Shown here piece after piece: positions 22,333-24,307 of a stretch of DNA of 24,307 bases (within the stretch, counting starts at the first letter, position 1; every line of letters begins with the position of its first letter). Below the pieces are notes generated by a model that saw only the letters and a list, made by a program, of their open reading frames with translations, did not search any database and was not told the origin of the DNA. Source of the stretch: Bordetella parapertussis (GTDB taxonomy: Bacteria > Pseudomonadota > Gammaproteobacteria > Burkholderiales > Burkholderiaceae_B). The stretch covers positions 1 to 24,307 of the forward strand of contig CAMBZR010000054.1 of NCBI GenBank assembly GCA_945872285.1, in the 5' to 3' direction. Both the position numbers and the translations under genes were made by a program.

Positions 22333-24126
22333 ATGTCCTTCGATTCGTTAGGGCTCGCGCCCGCTTTACTCTCTTCAATTGAACGTACGGGTTTTACAAC
22401 CCCTACACCTGTGCAAATGGCAGCGATTCCTCCTGCCATGGCCGGCTCTGACTTAATGGTCTCGTCGCAAACCGGTAGCGGTAAAACAGCAGCCTTTATG
22501 CTGCCAGCGCTACACCGTATTGCACAAAAATCCGCCAATAAAGGCCGTGGTGTGCAGGTGTTGGTGTTGACCCCCACTCGCGAACTCGCCTTGCAAGTTA
22601 GCGAAGCCACCTCCGCTTACGGCAGCAATCTTGATGATCTACGCATTGCAACAGTAGTGGGCGGTATGCCTTATGGCGCCCAACTGAAAGCCTTGTCACG
22701 TCGTGTTGACGTATTGGTGGCAACACCTGGTCGCCTGCTTGATCACCTGCAAGCCCGTAGGGTTGATTTGTCAACCGTGCACACACTCGTGCTTGACGAA
22801 GCCGATCGCATGCTGGATATGGGCTTTATCGACGACATCAACACGATCGTTGATCGTACGCCGCAAGATCGCCAAACCTTACTGTTTTCGGCAACGCTTG
22901 ATGGCACAGTGGCCAAATTGGCCGCTCGTATGATGCGTGACCCGCAGCGGATTGAACTGGCCTCGCAGTCAGATCGTCACGCTAACATTACGCAAACACT
23001 GTTGTATGCAGATGATGCCGGCCATAAGCTGCGCTTGCTTGACCACATTTTGCGCGATGCTGCCATGGGTCAGGCGATTGTCTTTACTGCCACCAAACGC
23101 GGTGCCGATGACCTCGCCGAGCACCTGGCTGACGCGGGCTTTTCAGTGATGGCTTTGCATGGTGATATGAATCAGCGCCAGCGTTCACGCACCTTGACTG
23201 AAGTGCAAGATGGTCGGGTACGTGTCTTGGTTGCCACCGATGTTGCCGCACGCGGTATTGATGTGCAAGCCATTAGTCACGCCATTAATTACGATCTGCC
23301 GATGCAGCCTGAAGATTATGTGCATCGTATCGGCCGTACTGGCCGTGCCGGGCGCGATGGTTTGGCTTACACCTTGGCCGTGCATGGCGAGCGTCATAAA
23401 GTGCGCCGTATCGAGCACTTCATTGGCCACCAAATCCCTTCAGAAGTGATTGCAGGCCTCGAGCCACAACGCACACCAAGCGCGCGCCCCGAAGGCGCTG
23501 GCCGTGGTGCCGGCGGCAAAAAGGGCGGACGTTTTAGCAACGACCGCAGCTCGGCCCCGAGCGGTGGTGGTTACGCCGGTCGTGAGTCACGGCCCTATGC
23601 CCCACGCGGCGACAAGCCGTTTGCTGACCGTGGCGAGCGCAGCTTCGCCCCACGTGGCGACAAGCCCTTCGCGCCTCGCGGTGACAAACCGTTTGCTCCG
23701 CGTGGTGATAAGCCGTTTGCAGATCGTGGCGAAAAATCCTTCGCCCCTCGTGGTGACAGGCCTTTTGCCCCGCGTGGTGAAAAATCATATGCGCCACGTG
23801 GTGAAAAATCGTATGGCGATCGTAGCTACGCCCCACGCGGTGATCAACCACATGCCGCACGCAGCGAAAATCCTTACGCCAACCCGCGCACCGAGCCACG
23901 TTCGTTTGAGCCCCGCACTGACCGCGGCGCTTCAGACCGCCCGGCCTATGCAGGTAAGCCTGCTCGCCCAGCGCGCGACTTTGCGCCACGTGCCGCAGCA
24001 CCCAGTGGTAAAACGTTTGCTCCACGCGGTGATGGCCCAGCGCGTGCAGGTGCACCTCGTCCAGGCGCACCACGTGCCGCCACGGGTGCACGTCGTGGCT
24101 TTACCTTTGACGGCGGTCGCCGTTAA
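22333..24126 (+). CDS. rhlE: DEAD-box RNA helicase, RhlE type
   Basis: RhlE-type helicases unwind short RNA duplexes with ATP in ribosome assembly, RNA decay and cold adaptation. ATG 22333 has AGGAAAG two bases before it, and the protein starts MSFDSLGLAPALL as in relatives, giving 597 residues; a longer open frame back to 22111 runs through the structured leader and is rejected. Motifs: Q motif FTTPTPVQ (21-28), SQTGSGKT (45-52), PTRELA (81-86), DEAD (155-158), SAT, TDVAARGID and HRIGRTGRAG. After the core (to about 375) comes a long disordered basic tail with Arg-Gly-rich repeats, suited to RNA binding. Confidence 0.95.
   Translation: MSFDSLGLAPALLSSIERTGFTTPTPVQMAAIPPAMAGSDLMVSSQTGSGKTAAFMLPALHRIAQKSANKGRGVQVLVLTPTRELALQVSEATSAYGSNLDDLRIATVVGGMPYGAQLKALSRRVDVLVATPGRLLDHLQARRVDLSTVHTLVLDEADRMLDMGFIDDINTIVDRTPQDRQTLLFSATLDGTVAKLAARMMRDPQRIELASQSDRHANITQTLLYADDAGHKLRLLDHILRDAAMGQAIVFTATKRGADDLAEHLADAGFSVMALHGDMNQRQRSRTLTEVQDGRVRVLVATDVAARGIDVQAISHAINYDLPMQPEDYVHRIGRTGRAGRDGLAYTLAVHGERHKVRRIEHFIGHQIPSEVIAGLEPQRTPSARPEGAGRGAGGKKGGRFSNDRSSAPSGGGYAGRESRPYAPRGDKPFADRGERSFAPRGDKPFAPRGDKPFAPRGDKPFADRGEKSFAPRGDRPFAPRGEKSYAPRGEKSYGDRSYAPRGDQPHAARSENPYANPRTEPRSFEPRTDRGASDRPAYAGKPARPARDFAPRAAAPSGKTFAPRGDGPARAGAPRPGAPRAATGARRGFTFDGGRR
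23593..23871 (+). repeat. 24-base repeats encoding an Arg-Gly octapeptide tail in rhlE
   Basis: Nine consecutive 24-base units (23593-23808) encode variants of PFAPRGDK (also ADRGEK, APRGEK). After a 15-base interruption (SYGDR) two degenerate units follow (23824-23871). Third-position differences between units show the array is not very recent, except for a few near-identical central units. Confidence 0.9.
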
Positions 24127-24140
24127 ATCGTAGACACGCA

Positions 24141-24307
24141 GTGCCTGCCGAGACCTCCATTTCGGTAAGCGCTGACGCGCTGGCGCATAGCCAACGTGTC
24201 AGCGCTTTTTTACATGCTCAGATTCTAGAGCAGGGTGGCTGGCTGCCGTTCAGTCAGTGGATGCATCATGTGCTGTATGCACCAGGGCTTGGCTATTATG
24301 CAGCGGG
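24141..24307 (+). CDS. SAM-dependent methyltransferase, COG1565/MidA type (partial, 5' end)
   Basis: From GTG 24141 an open frame runs off the window (55 codons). The visible LHAQILEQGGWLPFSQWM and LYAPGLGYYAAG match the N-terminus of the COG1565 class I methyltransferases (MidA/NDUFAF7 type), which methylate arginine in a respiratory-complex-I subunit in mitochondria; the bacterial role is less clear. The motif positions place the true start upstream of about 24210, and GTG is the only common start codon I see in frame there; a ribosome binding site is not obvious. The first 25 codons coincide with the terminator hairpin after rhlE. Confidence 0.8.
   Translation, partial: MPAETSISVSADALAHSQRVSAFLHAQILEQGGWLPFSQWMHHVLYAPGLGYYAA
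24167..24211 (+). terminator. Intrinsic terminator after rhlE, inside the next coding region
   Basis: AAGCGCTGACGCG (24167-24179) pairs with CGTGTCAGCGCTT (24195-24207), continued by TGGC/GCCA around GCATA, with one mismatch between. Six T (24206-24211) complete it. It is strong by appearance and lies 41 bases past the rhlE stop. Confidence 0.88.

Noticed and set aside
23593..23871. Regular repeats as a CRISPR array
   Set aside because: Units are contiguous 24-base coding repeats with no unique spacers.
23450..24133. Long alternative frames over the rhlE tail on both strands
   Set aside because: The repeat array is stop-free in several frames; only the rhlE frame continues a conserved domain.

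Overview
The window looks like chromosomal core sequence from a betaproteobacterium of the order Burkholderiales, most likely Alcaligenaceae or a close relative. The grounds are the gene order dapF-DUF484-xerC and dksA-hslV-hslU, an SAH riboswitch before ahcY, a Bug-type (tripartite tricarboxylate) binding protein, a Cys-poor DksA with a Lys/Ala/Pro tail, and an HslV starting MEQFHGTT. No rRNA, tRNA, CRISPR array, insertion sequence or prophage was seen.

Positions 1-6968 read leftward. dapF, a DUF484 gene and xerC form one tight run. A separate promoter then serves a His-rich COG0523 GTPase (metal chaperone type), followed by dksA, hslV, hslU and the first codons of an unidentified gene. An intrinsic terminator lies only 17 bases before hslV.

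Positions 6969-14139 hold the activated-methyl cycle. metK (SAM synthesis) has a long leader that can fold extensively. ahcY (SAH hydrolysis) follows a clear SAH riboswitch, and metF (methyl-THF supply) is coupled to a small membrane-protein gene behind ahcY. Four unrelated genes lie between metK and ahcY: a DUF1289 protein, a 3-hydroxyisobutyrate-dehydrogenase-like enzyme (opposite strand), a metallo-beta-lactamase-fold lactonase-like enzyme, and a small coiled-coil/membrane protein that may have a leaderless mRNA.

Positions 14140-15911 read leftward: 5-formyl-THF cyclo-ligase, then the Bug binding protein. Positions 15955-24307 read rightward: slt, cca, a two-domain polyphosphate:AMP phosphotransferase, a HIT protein and ung, nearly all overlapping or closely spaced. 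Then come rhlE with its own promoter and a folded leader, and the 5' end of a COG1565 (MidA-type) methyltransferase gene.

The most notable non-coding signal is the rhlE leader. Its Shine-Dalgarno sequence is complementary to a site about 150 bases upstream, three hairpins lie near or between the two, and two of their loops are complementary. The metK leader has a comparable but different fold. Both leaders carry an ACCTCCTT anti-Shine-Dalgarno-like segment. The rhlE-side terminator is embedded in the coding region of the next gene. All folds were found by reading complementarity by eye; no energies or homology searches were computed.
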